From: Streptomyces sp. NBC_00659
Lineage (GTDB): Bacteria > Actinomycetota > Actinomycetes > Streptomycetales > Streptomycetaceae
DNA: 64,000 nt
Direction: 5' to 3'
Assembly: GCF_036226925.1 (NCBI RefSeq)
Contig: NZ_CP109031.1
Span: forward strand, 8,494,001-8,558,000
Shown here piece by piece: positions 54,791-63,692 of the stretch. The first letter of the stretch is position 1; each line of letters starts with the position of its first letter. The position numbers were made by a program, and so were the translations under genes. The notes under the pieces are model-generated. The model made no database searches. It was not told the DNA's origin and saw only the letters and a program-made list of their open reading frames with translations.

Positions 54791-55051
54791 GACGGCAGCC
54801 TAGAAGGAACGCCCGTCGAACAAGCGGTCCACTTCGCGGAAAGCGGACCGGTCCGGAGCGGACGCGCAGCCGGGCCCGGCCGTCCCGTCGTGATCCGGCG
54901 GACCCGGGGCGACGGCGCGACGCCGGGGGCCGGAGCCGTCACAGCGAGGAATGTCACGGTTTCGTGCCTGTCTGACCGGACGTACAACGCAATACCCTCT
55001 AGGACGGTCTAGTAGGCAGACAGGACGATGGACACAACAGGAAGGTCCGCC

Positions 55052-55747
55052 ATGGGGGACATACGCAGGCGGGGAGCTGTCGCGCTCGGACTCACCGGAC
55101 TGGTGGCACCGCTCACCCTCGCGCTGGGCGCGACGCCCGCCCAGGCCGCGAGCTGCACGACGGCCGCCGGCCCGTACCAGAAGCAGGTGGAGAAGTTCCT
55201 CGGCCGGCCCGTCGACGGCCGGCAGTCCACCACCGACTGCAAGGCGATCCAGGCCTTCCAGAACAAGCACGGCATCACCCCGAACATCGGGTACGCGGGC
55301 CCTGTCACCTGGGGTGTGATGGACCTCATGAACAAGCAGAAGGCCGTGGGGAGCAACCCCAACCGGGACGGCAAGTGCCCGGTGAACAAGGGCCGTATCG
55401 CCTGCGTCAACCTCACGCTCCAGCTCAGCTGGATCCAGGACGGCAGCCGCCTGGTCTACGGACCGGTCCCGGTCCGCACGGGCAGGGACGGCTACGAGAC
55501 CCGCACCGGCCTGAAGAAGATCTACTGGCGCCACATCGACCACGTCTCGACCATCTACAACGTGGCCATGCCCTACAGCCAGTTCTTCGACGGCGGTCAG
55601 GCCTTCCACTCGGTGGGCCTCAGCATGTGGAACCCGCCCGGCTCGCACGGCTGCGTCAACATGACTCCGACGACGGCCAAGAAGTACTGGTCGCTGCTCA
55701 AGAACGGTGACGACGTCTACGTGTACGGCCGCAAGCCCGGCACGTGA
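55052..55747 (+). CDS. Secreted L,D-transpeptidase with N-terminal peptidoglycan-binding region
   Basis: A 231-residue protein. The signal peptide (GLTGLVAPLTLALGATPAQA) precedes a peptidoglycan-binding-like part (PVDGRQSTTDCKAIQAFQNK) and a YkuD catalytic domain with FHSVGLSMWN, then His199-Gly-Cys201 in PPGSHGCVNMTPTTAK. It forms or edits 3-3 crosslinks in the wall. ATG 55052 is chosen (GGAAGG 6 bases upstream) over ATG 55028. An 8-base inverted repeat CCTGTCTG/CAGACAGG (54967-54974, 55017-55024) flanks its promoter. Confidence 0.9.
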   Translation: MGDIRRRGAVALGLTGLVAPLTLALGATPAQAASCTTAAGPYQKQVEKFLGRPVDGRQSTTDCKAIQAFQNKHGITPNIGYAGPVTWGVMDLMNKQKAVGSNPNRDGKCPVNKGRIACVNLTLQLSWIQDGSRLVYGPVPVRTGRDGYETRTGLKKIYWRHIDHVSTIYNVAMPYSQFFDGGQAFHSVGLSMWNPPGSHGCVNMTPTTAKKYWSLLKNGDDVYVYGRKPGT

Positions 55748-55830
55748 GTGACGAGCTTCACGGTCCGTTATGTCGCCCGGTGGGTCTTTACTCACATCAT
55801 CTTCACGTCAAGGGCCGTATGCTTCACGCC

Positions 55831-56010
55831 ATGTGCACCACTCTTGACAACGACACTCAGCGATCCGCTGCCGAAGTCAACGAGGAGATCCGGGCTCTCT
55901 GGTTCCGGGCAGGTGGGTCGCTGAACATGGACGAGCGGCGCGAGTACCAGCGCCTCGTCCTGGAGTGGGCGAAGGCCGCTCCCTCGTCCTCGGCCACCCG
56001 GGCCGCCTGA
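55831..56010 (+). CDS. Small conserved streptomycete protein
   Basis: A 59-residue acidic, helical protein starting MCTTLDNDTQRSAAEVNEEI with ALWFRAGGSLNMDERREYQR. I recognise the pattern as widely conserved in Streptomyces, but the function is unknown. A start at 55819 would add four residues. It lies 83 bases after the transpeptidase gene. Confidence 0.7.
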   Translation: MCTTLDNDTQRSAAEVNEEIRALWFRAGGSLNMDERREYQRLVLEWAKAAPSSSATRAA

Positions 56011-56094
56011 TCCTCCACGTCCGACAGGGCTCCCCGTTCCCGGGGAGCCCTCACCTCATCTCACTTCGAACGTGGCACCGACCTCCGCGGCCCG

Positions 56095-57480
56095 TCAGCC
56101 CCAGCTCTGTGAATACTGCCGCCGGTAGGCGTTGCGGTCCTGCTCGGTGCGGATGAACCGGGTCGCCACGAACGCGATGACGCTTCCCCCGATGACGAGC
56201 AGACCAGGCCCGACATTGTTCGGGTCGGTGAGCTCGGAGACGAACGACACGGCCGCCCCCGTCTCACCCACCGCCTCGACCGCGCCCGGAGCCGCCGAAC
56301 CCGGCGCCCCTCCCTGCGAGGCCATCGCCGACGCCGACGGGGCGAGGGACGGCTGGGCCGCACCACCGGCGCCCTGCGCGGGCTGACCCGCGAGCGTCAC
56401 TCCCAGCGCCGTCAGCGCCTTGGTGACGGGCTGGAAGAACGTCGTACCGCCGATCTTGCAGTCCCCGTTGCCGCCCGAGGTCACCCCGAGCGCGATGCCT
56501 TCGGAGAACAACGGGCCGCCGCTGTCGCCGGGTTCGGCGCACACCGTCGTCTCGACCAGCCCGGTGACCGTGCCCTCGGGGTAGTTGACCGTCGCGTTGA
56601 GCGCGGTCACCTTGCCGTCGCGCAGCCCGCTGGTGCTGCCGCTGCGGAAGACCCGCTGGCCCACCGCCGGATCGGCGGCGCCGGTGATCCGTACGCCGTT
56701 GCCGCCGCCGATGGACACGACGTTGTTCCCGGCAGAGGTCTGCTGCCCGGTGTCGTACTGGATCAGCGAGAAGTCACTGCCGGGGAACGCCGTGGTGACC
56801 GTGCGGCCCACCTGCTGCTTGCCCGTGTTGTCGGAGAACCAGACCGATCCGGCGGGGCCGCAGTGTCCGGCCGTGAGGATGAACTCGCTCTGCCCGTTGG
56901 TCACGTTGAACCCCGCCGAGCAGCGTCCGCTCGTCGAGAAGATCGCCTGCGCGCCGTTCACCCGCGTGGTGAACGTGCCCTGGGTCCGCTGCATCCGCAC
57001 CGAGTCGCCGATGCCGTCGGCCAGTTTGGTCATGCGCGACCAGTCGGTGGCGGAGACCGTGCTGTCGGCCTGCACCACCACCTCGTTCTTCGTGTAGTCC
57101 ACCGCCCACGCCGTGCCCGGTACGCGGGGTGCCGAACCGAGCGTCTGTGTCGCGGACTTGAGGTCCTGCATGCTGTGCGTCACGACCTTCGGGCGAGCAC
57201 CCGCCCGCTTCACCGCGTCCGCGGCGTCCGCGTCGGTGACCGCGACGACGGGACGGCCGTCGGCGGCTATCCAGTTGCCGGCCGTCCGTGAGGTACCCAG
57301 CCGGGACACGAGTCCGGCACCCGTGTCCGCCGCGACCCGCGCCGAACTCGCCGCGGTGCCCGACGCGCCGGAGGGTTCGCTCGCCATGGCGCGTGTCACC
57401 ATGAACCCCCCGCAGAGCAGCCCGCCGACGGCCGCCAGGCGCGCCCCCCGTTGGACGATCCGTCGTCGTGCGTGCCTCAT
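56095..57480 (-). CDS. S1 family serine protease with C-terminal membrane anchor
   Basis: A 461-residue protein. The signal/anchor (LAAVGGLLCGGFMVTRAMAS) is followed by an alpha-lytic-type propeptide and a catalytic domain with His206 (TAGHC), Asp236 (GSDFSLIQYD) and Ser320 (GDSGGPLFSE). After a Pro/Ala/Ser linker a hydrophobic helix (GPGLLVIGGSVIAFVATRFI) and a short charged tail close the protein, so it should stay anchored at the membrane. ATG 57480 with GGGAG 7 bases upstream. It is related to the protease at 24337-25710 but has a different C-terminus. Confidence 0.9.
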   Translation of the reverse strand: MRHARRRIVQRGARLAAVGGLLCGGFMVTRAMASEPSGASGTAASSARVAADTGAGLVSRLGTSRTAGNWIAADGRPVVAVTDADAADAVKRAGARPKVVTHSMQDLKSATQTLGSAPRVPGTAWAVDYTKNEVVVQADSTVSATDWSRMTKLADGIGDSVRMQRTQGTFTTRVNGAQAIFSTSGRCSAGFNVTNGQSEFILTAGHCGPAGSVWFSDNTGKQQVGRTVTTAFPGSDFSLIQYDTGQQTSAGNNVVSIGGGNGVRITGAADPAVGQRVFRSGSTSGLRDGKVTALNATVNYPEGTVTGLVETTVCAEPGDSGGPLFSEGIALGVTSGGNGDCKIGGTTFFQPVTKALTALGVTLAGQPAQGAGGAAQPSLAPSASAMASQGGAPGSAAPGAVEAVGETGAAVSFVSELTDPNNVGPGLLVIGGSVIAFVATRFIRTEQDRNAYRRQYSQSWG

Positions 57481-57804
57481 GCGTGGGCTCCCGAAACCGT
57501 ACGGAGCGGCGGCCTCGCCGCCGAAGGCCCCGGTCGAGGGCCCTCCCCTCATACGTGCGTCCCGGCCCGCGCGTTCACCGCCTTCCGGAGCTCTCGCACA
57601 GGTGGCCGGATCGTGTCGGGAACGGGCCGGCATCAGGGGCGCGCGGGGGCGCTCCTGATGCCGGCCCGGGCTTCGAGCCGCCGAAGTCGCCGCACTCCGA
57701 GGGGCGCTGGGACGACCGGAGTGCGACGCCGTCCGACGGGAGAAACGGGCGCTGTCCGAGGAGAGGGCCGGACCCTGTCCGACAGCAGGACGGGCGTCGG
57801 GGTC
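57481..57804. other. Intergenic region upstream of the anchored protease
   Basis: About 320 bases between the protease start and the MITE. It should hold the protease promoter. I see no gene or RNA; Gly/Arg-rich frames lack ribosome sites. Confidence 0.4.
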
Positions 57805-57973
57805 CTAGTGCCGCGGCAGGCAATGTTTGCCCGTCAAGGAGCGGCGCCCGGTGCGTGCTCTCGGTGTGCCGGCCGGAAGTCCTCGTACTGGATGTACTTG
57901 GGCTTTCGGCCGGTGCGGCGAGAGTGCGTGCCGGGAGTCGCGACGGGGCGAACGTTGCCTGTCACGGCACTAG
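57805..57973. mobile_element. MITE of about 169 bp with CTAG ends
   Basis: The element starts CTAGTGCCGCGGCAGGCAA (57805) and ends in the inverted counterpart TTGCCTGTCACGGCACTAG (57955-57973). The two 30-base ends pair with only a few mismatches. CTAG at both ends fits target duplication or target choice. It contains no transposase gene. Elements of this kind are frequent in Streptomyces in my memory. The right end lies inside the stop codon of the NADH dehydrogenase gene. Confidence 0.8.
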
Positions 57974-59322
57974 ACGCCCGTGCGGGTCCGGGCGGCCACC
58001 TCGGCCCGGCTCAGATACACGTCCGTCCGTTCGAAGTCCCGCAGGGTTCCCTTGCGGTCCGCGAGGAAGCCGGTGCGGACGAAGTCGTCGCCCGCGACGG
58101 CGTTGAGCAGCCAGTTGGCACCCGTACGGAACCGGGCGGCGCCCGTGCGCAGGGCGTACAGGTGGTATCCGCGGGCCACGAGCTGTGCGGGCGCGCCCTT
58201 GAGGCCGATGCCGAGCGGTTTGGACACGGCGTCGTGGCCGCCGAGGTCGACGACCAGACCGAGGTCCTTGTGCCGGTACGGCAGGGTGGGCTCGCCGCGC
58301 AGCTTCGCCGCGAGGACCTTGGCCGCGTGCCGGCCCTGCCGGGCCGCGTGCTGGGCGGTCGGCGGGCAGGCGGAGCCGTCGCCCCTGGCCAGGTCGGGCA
58401 CCGCCGCCGCGTCGCCCAGGGCGAACACCCCGTCGAGTCCCGGCACCCTGAAGTCGGGCTCGGTGACGAGCCGTCCGCGCACCGTCTCCGCGCCCAGTGA
58501 GTCGACCAGCGGACTCGCGGCGACGCCCGCGGTCCACACCAGCGTCCGCGAGGGCAGCACCCGCCCGTCGGTGAGGGTGATCTCGTCCTTGGTGACGGAG
58601 GCGACGGAGGTGCCCAGCGAGATCCGTACGCCGCGTGCGCTGAGCATCCGCAGCGCGCTCGCGCCGAGTTTGTCCCCCAGTTCGGGCAGCAGCTTCGGGG
58701 CGACGTCGATCAGATGCCACTTGATGAGACCCGGGTCGATACGGGGGTGGTAGCGCCGTGCCGCCGCGGTGGTCAGGCGCTGGAGACAGGCCGCCGTCTC
58801 GGTGCCCGCGTACCCGCCGCCGACCACCACGAACTGGAGCCGCGCGGCCTGCTCGTCGTAGTCCGACGTGGCCGCCGCCAGGTCGAGTTGGGCGATGACG
58901 TGGTCGCGCAGATACACGGCCTGGGCGAGCGTCTTCATCCCGCGCGCCTCCTCCGCCAGCCCAGGGATGTCGAAGGTGCGGGTGACGCTTCCCGGGGTGA
59001 GTACCAGGTAGTCGTAGCGCAGATCGACGAGGTCTCCGGTGATCTTCCGGACGACGCACACCTTGGCTTCCGGGTCGACACCGATCACTCCGCCCGGTAC
59101 CAGCGCGGTGCGGTGCAGGATCCGGCGCAGCGAGGGCGCGACGGACTGAGGTGTGACGACACCGGCGGCGACATGGGGCAGCAGCGGCAGATAGAGCTGA
59201 TAGTCGGTGGGGCTGATCAGGGTGACCCTGGCCTCGCCGGGGGCGAGCGTCCGTTCCAGGCTTCTGGCGGCCTCGACTCCGGCGAAACCCGCGCCGACGA
59301 TGACGATGTTCGGTCCTTGCAT
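57970..59322 (-). CDS. Type II NADH dehydrogenase
   Basis: A 450-residue flavoprotein: the FAD motif IVIVGAGFAGVEAARSLERT, the NADH motif FVVVGGGYAGTETAACLQRL, GVFALGDAAAVPDLARGDGS, and a C-terminal amphipathic region for membrane association. It transfers electrons from NADH to menaquinone without pumping protons. Its TAG stop is read from CTAG at the MITE end; the protein's last residues (RAEVAARTRTGV) may thus differ from the ancestral end. Upstream is the palindrome TACCGATCGGTA. It is divergent from the acid phosphatase. Confidence 0.92.
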   Translation of the reverse strand: MQGPNIVIVGAGFAGVEAARSLERTLAPGEARVTLISPTDYQLYLPLLPHVAAGVVTPQSVAPSLRRILHRTALVPGGVIGVDPEAKVCVVRKITGDLVDLRYDYLVLTPGSVTRTFDIPGLAEEARGMKTLAQAVYLRDHVIAQLDLAAATSDYDEQAARLQFVVVGGGYAGTETAACLQRLTTAAARRYHPRIDPGLIKWHLIDVAPKLLPELGDKLGASALRMLSARGVRISLGTSVASVTKDEITLTDGRVLPSRTLVWTAGVAASPLVDSLGAETVRGRLVTEPDFRVPGLDGVFALGDAAAVPDLARGDGSACPPTAQHAARQGRHAAKVLAAKLRGEPTLPYRHKDLGLVVDLGGHDAVSKPLGIGLKGAPAQLVARGYHLYALRTGAARFRTGANWLLNAVAGDDFVRTGFLADRKGTLRDFERTDVYLSRAEVAARTRTGV

Positions 59323-59430
59323 CAGAGCAGCCTCTTTCCACTGGTGCCAGCCGCGAGCCCAGGCTCACACGGGTCGCGGACGCGTGCCACTGCACCGCCG
59401 CGTACCCCGAAGCGTGCGAAGCACGATCTC

Positions 59431-59442
59431 TACCGATCGGTA
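59431..59442. promoter_or_regulatory. Palindrome upstream of the NADH dehydrogenase gene
   Basis: TACCGATCGGTA is a perfect 12-bp palindrome in the divergent gap. TetR proteins commonly bind sites of this form. No TetR gene is adjacent. Confidence 0.4.
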
Positions 59443-59580
59443 ACTACCTCTTCCCCCTCCGTACACGGGCTGCCAGGATCATTTCCGCCACGGCGACGGT
59501 CGCAGGCACCGTCGCCGTCTCGATGTGTGGGTTCGACCAACTCATGTACTCCGACCGACAGTTGTGAAAAGGGGACAGGC

Positions 59581-60216
59581 ATGACGGGACGCGGTGTGGT
59601 GCGCAGGATGGGCGTGGTTTCGGCGGTCGTGGCGCTCGGGATCGGGGGGACGGCCACCGCGGCCGGGTCCGCCGTCGCGGCCCCGGCCCGGACGGTCGCC
59701 AGTGCCTCCGCGACGGCCGGTGTCGACTACGCCACCTGGCAGAACGACGTCCAGGCCGTCATCGACCAGGCGGTGCCGTACGTCGAGCAGCGCACCGCGA
59801 ACGCCGGCGGCCAGAAGCTCGCGGTCGTCTTCGACATCGACAACACCACGCTGGAGACCGACTTCCACCCCTGGTACGCGCTGCCCACCCCGGCGGTCAA
59901 GGCCTCGCTCGCACTCGCCCGCTACGCGCACTCCCGGGGCGTGGCCGTGTTCTTCGTGACCGCGCGTCCGGGCATCATCGCCAGTGAGACGAAGTGGAAC
60001 CTGAAGTGCGTCGGCTACCCGGTGGACGGACTCTACGTGCGGGATCTGCCGGACCTGTTCGGTGAGGTCGGCGCCTACAAGACCGGCAAGCGCGCGGAGA
60101 TCGAGTCCCGCGGCTACACGATCATCGCCAACATCGGCAACAACACCACCGACCTGGCCGGCGGCCACGCGGAGCGCACGTTCAAGCTGCCGGACTACGA
60201 CGGCGAGCTGTCCTGA
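59581..60216 (+). CDS. Secreted HAD-family acid phosphatase
   Basis: A 211-residue protein with a signal peptide (VVSAVVALGIGGTATAAGSA). The HAD nucleophile motif is VVFDIDNTTLETDFHPWYAL (Asp85, Asp87), motif II is VFFVTARPG, and motif IV lies in IIANIGNNTTDLAGG. It belongs to the class B/C acid phosphatases that release phosphate outside the cell. ATG with AAAGGGGACAG upstream. It is divergent from the NADH dehydrogenase gene. Confidence 0.88.
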   Translation: MTGRGVVRRMGVVSAVVALGIGGTATAAGSAVAAPARTVASASATAGVDYATWQNDVQAVIDQAVPYVEQRTANAGGQKLAVVFDIDNTTLETDFHPWYALPTPAVKASLALARYAHSRGVAVFFVTARPGIIASETKWNLKCVGYPVDGLYVRDLPDLFGEVGAYKTGKRAEIESRGYTIIANIGNNTTDLAGGHAERTFKLPDYDGELS

Positions 60217-60271
60217 CCCGGACGGCTCCGGCGCCGAGGGGGCCGTGGACCGTCCCGCATACACTTCCGCC

Positions 60272-60658
60272 ATGGACGAGGCCTCGCTTGACGCGCTGGG
60301 ATCGGGCAAGTATCTGCTGATCACCAGCTATCGGAAGAACGGCACGGGGGTCGCCACGCCCGTGTGGGTGGTGCGGGACGGGGCGGCGCTGGGCGCCTGG
60401 ACCGTCGCGGACAGCTGGAAGGTGAAGCGCATCCGCAACCGTGCCGATGTCCTGGTCGGTCCGTGCGACGTGCGCGGCAGGCCGACGGGGGAGCCGGTCG
60501 CCGGTACAGCCGAGATCGTCGACGCGGCGGAGACGGCCCGCTACCGGAAGCTCATCGCCCGCAAGTACGGCGTGACGGGCCGTCTCACCCTGTTCGGCAG
60601 CCGCCTGCGCCGCGGAGAGAGTGGCACGGTCGGCATCCGTATCACCCTGTCCCAGTGA
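60272..60658 (+). CDS. PPOX-class flavin/F420-dependent oxidoreductase
   Basis: A 128-residue split-barrel protein: KYLLITSYRKNGTGVATPVW, VADSWKVKRIRNRADVLVGP, ending RLTLFGSRLRRGESGTVGIR. This is the PPOX class of small F420- or FMN-binding enzymes. The substrate is unknown. It stands 55 bases after the phosphatase on the same strand. Confidence 0.85.
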   Translation: MDEASLDALGSGKYLLITSYRKNGTGVATPVWVVRDGAALGAWTVADSWKVKRIRNRADVLVGPCDVRGRPTGEPVAGTAEIVDAAETARYRKLIARKYGVTGRLTLFGSRLRRGESGTVGIRITLSQ

Positions 60659-60811
60659 CGTAGTCCGTCGTGAGGACGGCTTTCGAGCCGTGTGCCGTAT
60701 CCCGGGAGGGCGCCGAGGGCGCCCTCCCTTTCGCATGCCCGCCCGACCTTCCACGGCGGCGTGGGTTCGCGGCTGATACGGGAGTCGGCCGGATGAGTGC
60801 TGCCGGAAGCG

Positions 60812-60840
60812 TTGACTAGAAAGCGCTTACCGTTTACGTT
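60812..60840 (+). promoter_or_regulatory. Promoter with LacI-type operator for the pectate lyase operon
   Basis: TTGACT (60812-60817) and TACGTT (60835-60840) are 17 bases apart. The palindrome AAGCGCTT (60821-60828; extended GAAAGCGCTTAC) fills the spacer. LacI-family regulators of sugar utilisation bind GCGCTT-centred palindromes, so repression at this promoter is likely. The 5' leader to ATG 61036 is about 190 bases. Confidence 0.6.
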
Positions 60841-61035
60841 CCCGTTCAGCAGCGTGACCCGTGTGTGACATCTCGTATACGAGACATCAGATCTCCGAGC
60901 CGCACCACCAGGGCAAGTCGCCGTATCCAGCTCGCTTTAGCTCCATGAATGTCATGTCGCACACTCCACGCTGTTCAGATACAGGTATGGCATCCGTGTA
61001 CATGTCCAGAGTCGCCTCTGAAGGGACACACCCGC

Positions 61036-62013
61036 ATGCGTACGCTCCCCCCACGCAAGCGCTCCCGCCTGGCCCTGCTGACGGCCGGGGCCGCCGCCCT
61101 GGCGGTCGCCACGGCACTCGTACTGCCGCAGTCGGCCGGAGCCGCCGAGACCGCGCCGGTCGGCTTCGGTGCCGGGACCACCGGTGGCGGCGGCGCGACC
61201 GCCGTCACCGTCACGACACTCGCCGCCTTCAAGACCGCCGTCACCGGTGACGCGGCCAAGGTCGTGAAGGTCAGCGGCCTGATCTCGCTCAGCGGTCAGG
61301 TCGACATCGGCTCCAACACCACGGTGCTGGGCGTCGGTTCGGCGTCCGGGTTCACCGGTGGCGGACTGCGCCTGAAGAAGGTCACCAACGTCGTCGTCCG
61401 CAATCTGAACATCAGCAAGCCGGTCGCGCCCGCCGACGGGATCACCGTGCAGGCCTCGACGAAGGTGTGGATCGACCACAACGCCTTCTCGTCGGACCGC
61501 GATCACGACAAGGACTACTACGACGGTCTGCTCGACATCACCCACGCCTCCGACTACGTCACCGTCTCGTGGAACACCTTCAAGGACCACTACAAGGGCT
61601 CGCTCGTCGGCCACAGTGACAGCAACGCCAGTGAGGACACCGGGCACCTGCGGGTGACGTACCACCACAACTGGTTCAACAACGTCAACTCCCGCATCCC
61701 CAGCCTGCGTTTCGGCACCGGGCACGTCTACGACAACTACGTCGTCGGCGCCGAAACCGCGGTGCACTCCCGCATGGGCGCCCAGATGCTCGTGGAGAAC
61801 AACGTGTTCCGGAGCACGGCCGTCGCCGTCACCACGAACCGCGACAGCGACGTGGACGGCTACGCCAACCTCACCGGCAACGATCTCGGCGGAGCCGCGA
61901 CCGAGATCTCGCAGACCGGCACGTTCACGAAGCCGCCCTACAGCTACACCGCCGAGCCGGCCTCGACCGTCGTCGCCTCGGTGACGTCCGGCGCGGGCAC
62001 CGGAAAGCTCTGA
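61036..62013 (+). CDS. Secreted pectate lyase, PL1 family
   Basis: A 325-residue protein with a signal peptide (LALLTAGAAALAVATALVLP to SAGAAE). The right-handed beta-helix has the PL1 motifs KVWIDHNAFSSDRDHDKDYY and LLDITHASDYVTVSWNTFKD, then VTYHHNWFNNVNSRIPSLRF with the catalytic Arg region. It cleaves polygalacturonate by calcium-dependent beta-elimination. ATG 61036 has AAGGGA about 9 bases upstream. It is first gene of an operon with the PL3 lyase. Confidence 0.93.
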   Translation: MRTLPPRKRSRLALLTAGAAALAVATALVLPQSAGAAETAPVGFGAGTTGGGGATAVTVTTLAAFKTAVTGDAAKVVKVSGLISLSGQVDIGSNTTVLGVGSASGFTGGGLRLKKVTNVVVRNLNISKPVAPADGITVQASTKVWIDHNAFSSDRDHDKDYYDGLLDITHASDYVTVSWNTFKDHYKGSLVGHSDSNASEDTGHLRVTYHHNWFNNVNSRIPSLRFGTGHVYDNYVVGAETAVHSRMGAQMLVENNVFRSTAVAVTTNRDSDVDGYANLTGNDLGGAATEISQTGTFTKPPYSYTAEPASTVVASVTSGAGTGKL

Positions 62014-62051
62014 CGAACTCCACCACCCCCACAGGAAGAAGGCATCCGGAC

Positions 62052-62858
62052 ATGACGTCATCAGCACGTCCGCGCGCCAGGCGGCGCGCCCTCACCGGCA
62101 CCCTCGCCGCGCTCGGCCTCTCGGCCGCCATGGTGATGGCCGACGGCGCCCTGACACCGGCGAGCGCCGCCACCTGGCCCACCGCGACCGGCAGTCAGGC
62201 GGTCTCCTCCACCATCTCGGTCTCCGGTACCAAGGACTACGGGATGAAGCGTCTCTACGGCACCGGTGACCTGGGCTCGGACAGCCAGGACGAGGACCAG
62301 GGGCCGATCCTGGAACTGGCGGCGGGCACCGTCCTGAAGAACGTCATCATCGGCGCTCCCGCCGCCGACGGTATCCACTGCCTGGGCAGTTGCACACTCC
62401 AGAACGTCTGGTGGGAGGACGTCGGCGAGGACGCGGCGACGTTCCTCGGCTCGTCGTCGTCCAACGTCTACACCGTCAGCGGCGGTGGCGCGAAGGAGGC
62501 CAGCGACAAGGTGTTCCAGTTCAACGGCGCCGGAACGCTGAACGTGTCGAACTTCGCGGTGCAGACCTTCGGCACGTTCATCCGGTCCTGCGGCAACTGC
62601 AAGACGCAGTACAAGCGGACGATCAATCTCAACACCATCGAGGCGACCTACAAGGGAAGCAGGCTCGTCGGCATCAACACCAACTACGGCGACAGCGCGA
62701 CGCTGAAGTCCATCAGGATCGTCGGGGACAGCAGCAAGAAGATCGTCCCCTGCCAGAAGTACATCGGCAACAACACCGGGGCGGAGCCGACCACGAACGG
62801 CAGCGGCCCCGACAGCACCTACTGCAAGTACGCGACGTCCGACATCACCTACAGCTGA
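62052..62858 (+). CDS. Secreted pectate lyase, PL3 family
   Basis: A 268-residue protein with a signal peptide (ALTGTLAALGLSAAMVMADG to PASAAT). The beta-helix of PL3 is visible: LELAAGTVLKNVIIGAPAAD, GIHCLGSCTLQNVWWEDVGE and DAATFLG; FIRSCGNCKTQYKRTINLNT carries the catalytic Lys/Arg region. It also cleaves pectate. It starts 38 bases after the PL1 stop with AGGAAGAAGG upstream, and a strong hairpin terminator ends the operon. Confidence 0.92.
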   Translation: MTSSARPRARRRALTGTLAALGLSAAMVMADGALTPASAATWPTATGSQAVSSTISVSGTKDYGMKRLYGTGDLGSDSQDEDQGPILELAAGTVLKNVIIGAPAADGIHCLGSCTLQNVWWEDVGEDAATFLGSSSSNVYTVSGGGAKEASDKVFQFNGAGTLNVSNFAVQTFGTFIRSCGNCKTQYKRTINLNTIEATYKGSRLVGINTNYGDSATLKSIRIVGDSSKKIVPCQKYIGNNTGAEPTTNGSGPDSTYCKYATSDITYS

Positions 62859-62875
62859 CGGCCGTCGCCCGGCGG

Positions 62876-62910
62876 CTGAACGAACCGGCCTCGTACACCG
62901 GTTCGTTCAG
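62876..62910 (+). terminator. Hairpin terminator of the pectate lyase operon
   Basis: CTGAACGAACCGG (62876-62888) pairs perfectly with CCGGTTCGTTCAG (62898-62910), a 13-bp stem with a 9-base loop, 17 bases after the PL3 stop. There is no T-tract. Confidence 0.85.
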
Positions 62911-63125
62911 CCGCGTCGACAACCCCGCGGGTCGATGCGCCTAGAACCTGGCGCCGTGGCCGCCGGCCCGGCCCTGCGGGCGTGCAGCACGCTGCCGTCC
63001 AGAGGCAGCGGTGTCCGGCCCACCAGGGTGAGGCCCGGGTCGGAATCACCTGGATGCCGGGCTCGGACGGCAAAGAGATCATGGCTGGGGACCGGTTCCG
63101 GGTCCCGCCGACGCGAGGTGGGTTC

Positions 63126-63566
63126 TCAGCTCCAGGCGCTGTACGGGCCGTCGATGAGCTGGAACACCGGCTGCCGGCGCACCGGGTCCTGGGCGGTGGA
63201 GAGCTGGACCCGGTCGCCGCTGTGGATGGTGGCGGGCGAACCCATGACCCGGCCCCGGACCGTGAAGCCCTCCGCCATCTCGATCAGGGAGACGTTGCGG
63301 GCGGCCGGGGTGTTGCGGTGGATCACCGTGGAGTGGCGCACGACGCCCGTGCCCGCGCTCGCCTCCGTACGCAGGTCGCTGCCCGCGCACACGGGACAGA
63401 GCAGGCGGCTGTACATGGCGGTGGCGCACCAGTGGCACCGCTGGAAGAGCAGCACGTCCCCGGCGCGTTGCGCCGAAGCGGTGTCGAGGCGTTCCACGGA
63501 TCCCGCGTCGAGCACGTCCGTCGAGGCGTTCAGGCCCGGGTGAAGGGCGATTCCTGGGTAATACAC
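63126..63566 (-). CDS. Zinc-ribbon/OB-fold protein (DUF35, ChsH2-like)
   Basis: A 146-residue protein. The zinc ribbon CHWCATAMYSRLLCPVCAGS (Cys-x2-Cys...Cys-x2-Cys) is followed by an OB fold (VVRHSTVIHRNTPAARNVSL, MAEGFTVRGRVMGSPATIHS). Such proteins bind acyl-CoA and partner thiolases or MaoC-like hydratases in lipid or polyketide metabolism; no partner is visible here. GTG 63566 has GGGAG 8 bases upstream. A 14-bp direct repeat lies about 90 bases upstream. Confidence 0.88.
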   Translation of the reverse strand: MYYPGIALHPGLNASTDVLDAGSVERLDTASAQRAGDVLLFQRCHWCATAMYSRLLCPVCAGSDLRTEASAGTGVVRHSTVIHRNTPAARNVSLIEMAEGFTVRGRVMGSPATIHSGDRVQLSTAQDPVRRQPVFQLIDGPYSAWS

Positions 63567-63657
63567 GATGTCATCTCCCTGCGCTCGGCCGGAATCTGAT
63601 GTGCGCGGATCGCCGTGCACGACCACAGGCTATGGCACTGAGTGTCACCCGTAAAGT

Positions 63658-63692
63658 ACTCCGTACCTTTCAAATGAAACTCCGTACCTTTC
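63658..63692. repeat. Direct repeat upstream of the zinc-ribbon gene
   Basis: ACTCCGTACCTTTC occurs at 63658-63671 and 63679-63692, a 21-bp period equal to two DNA turns. It is a likely tandem activator or repressor site. Confidence 0.55.
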
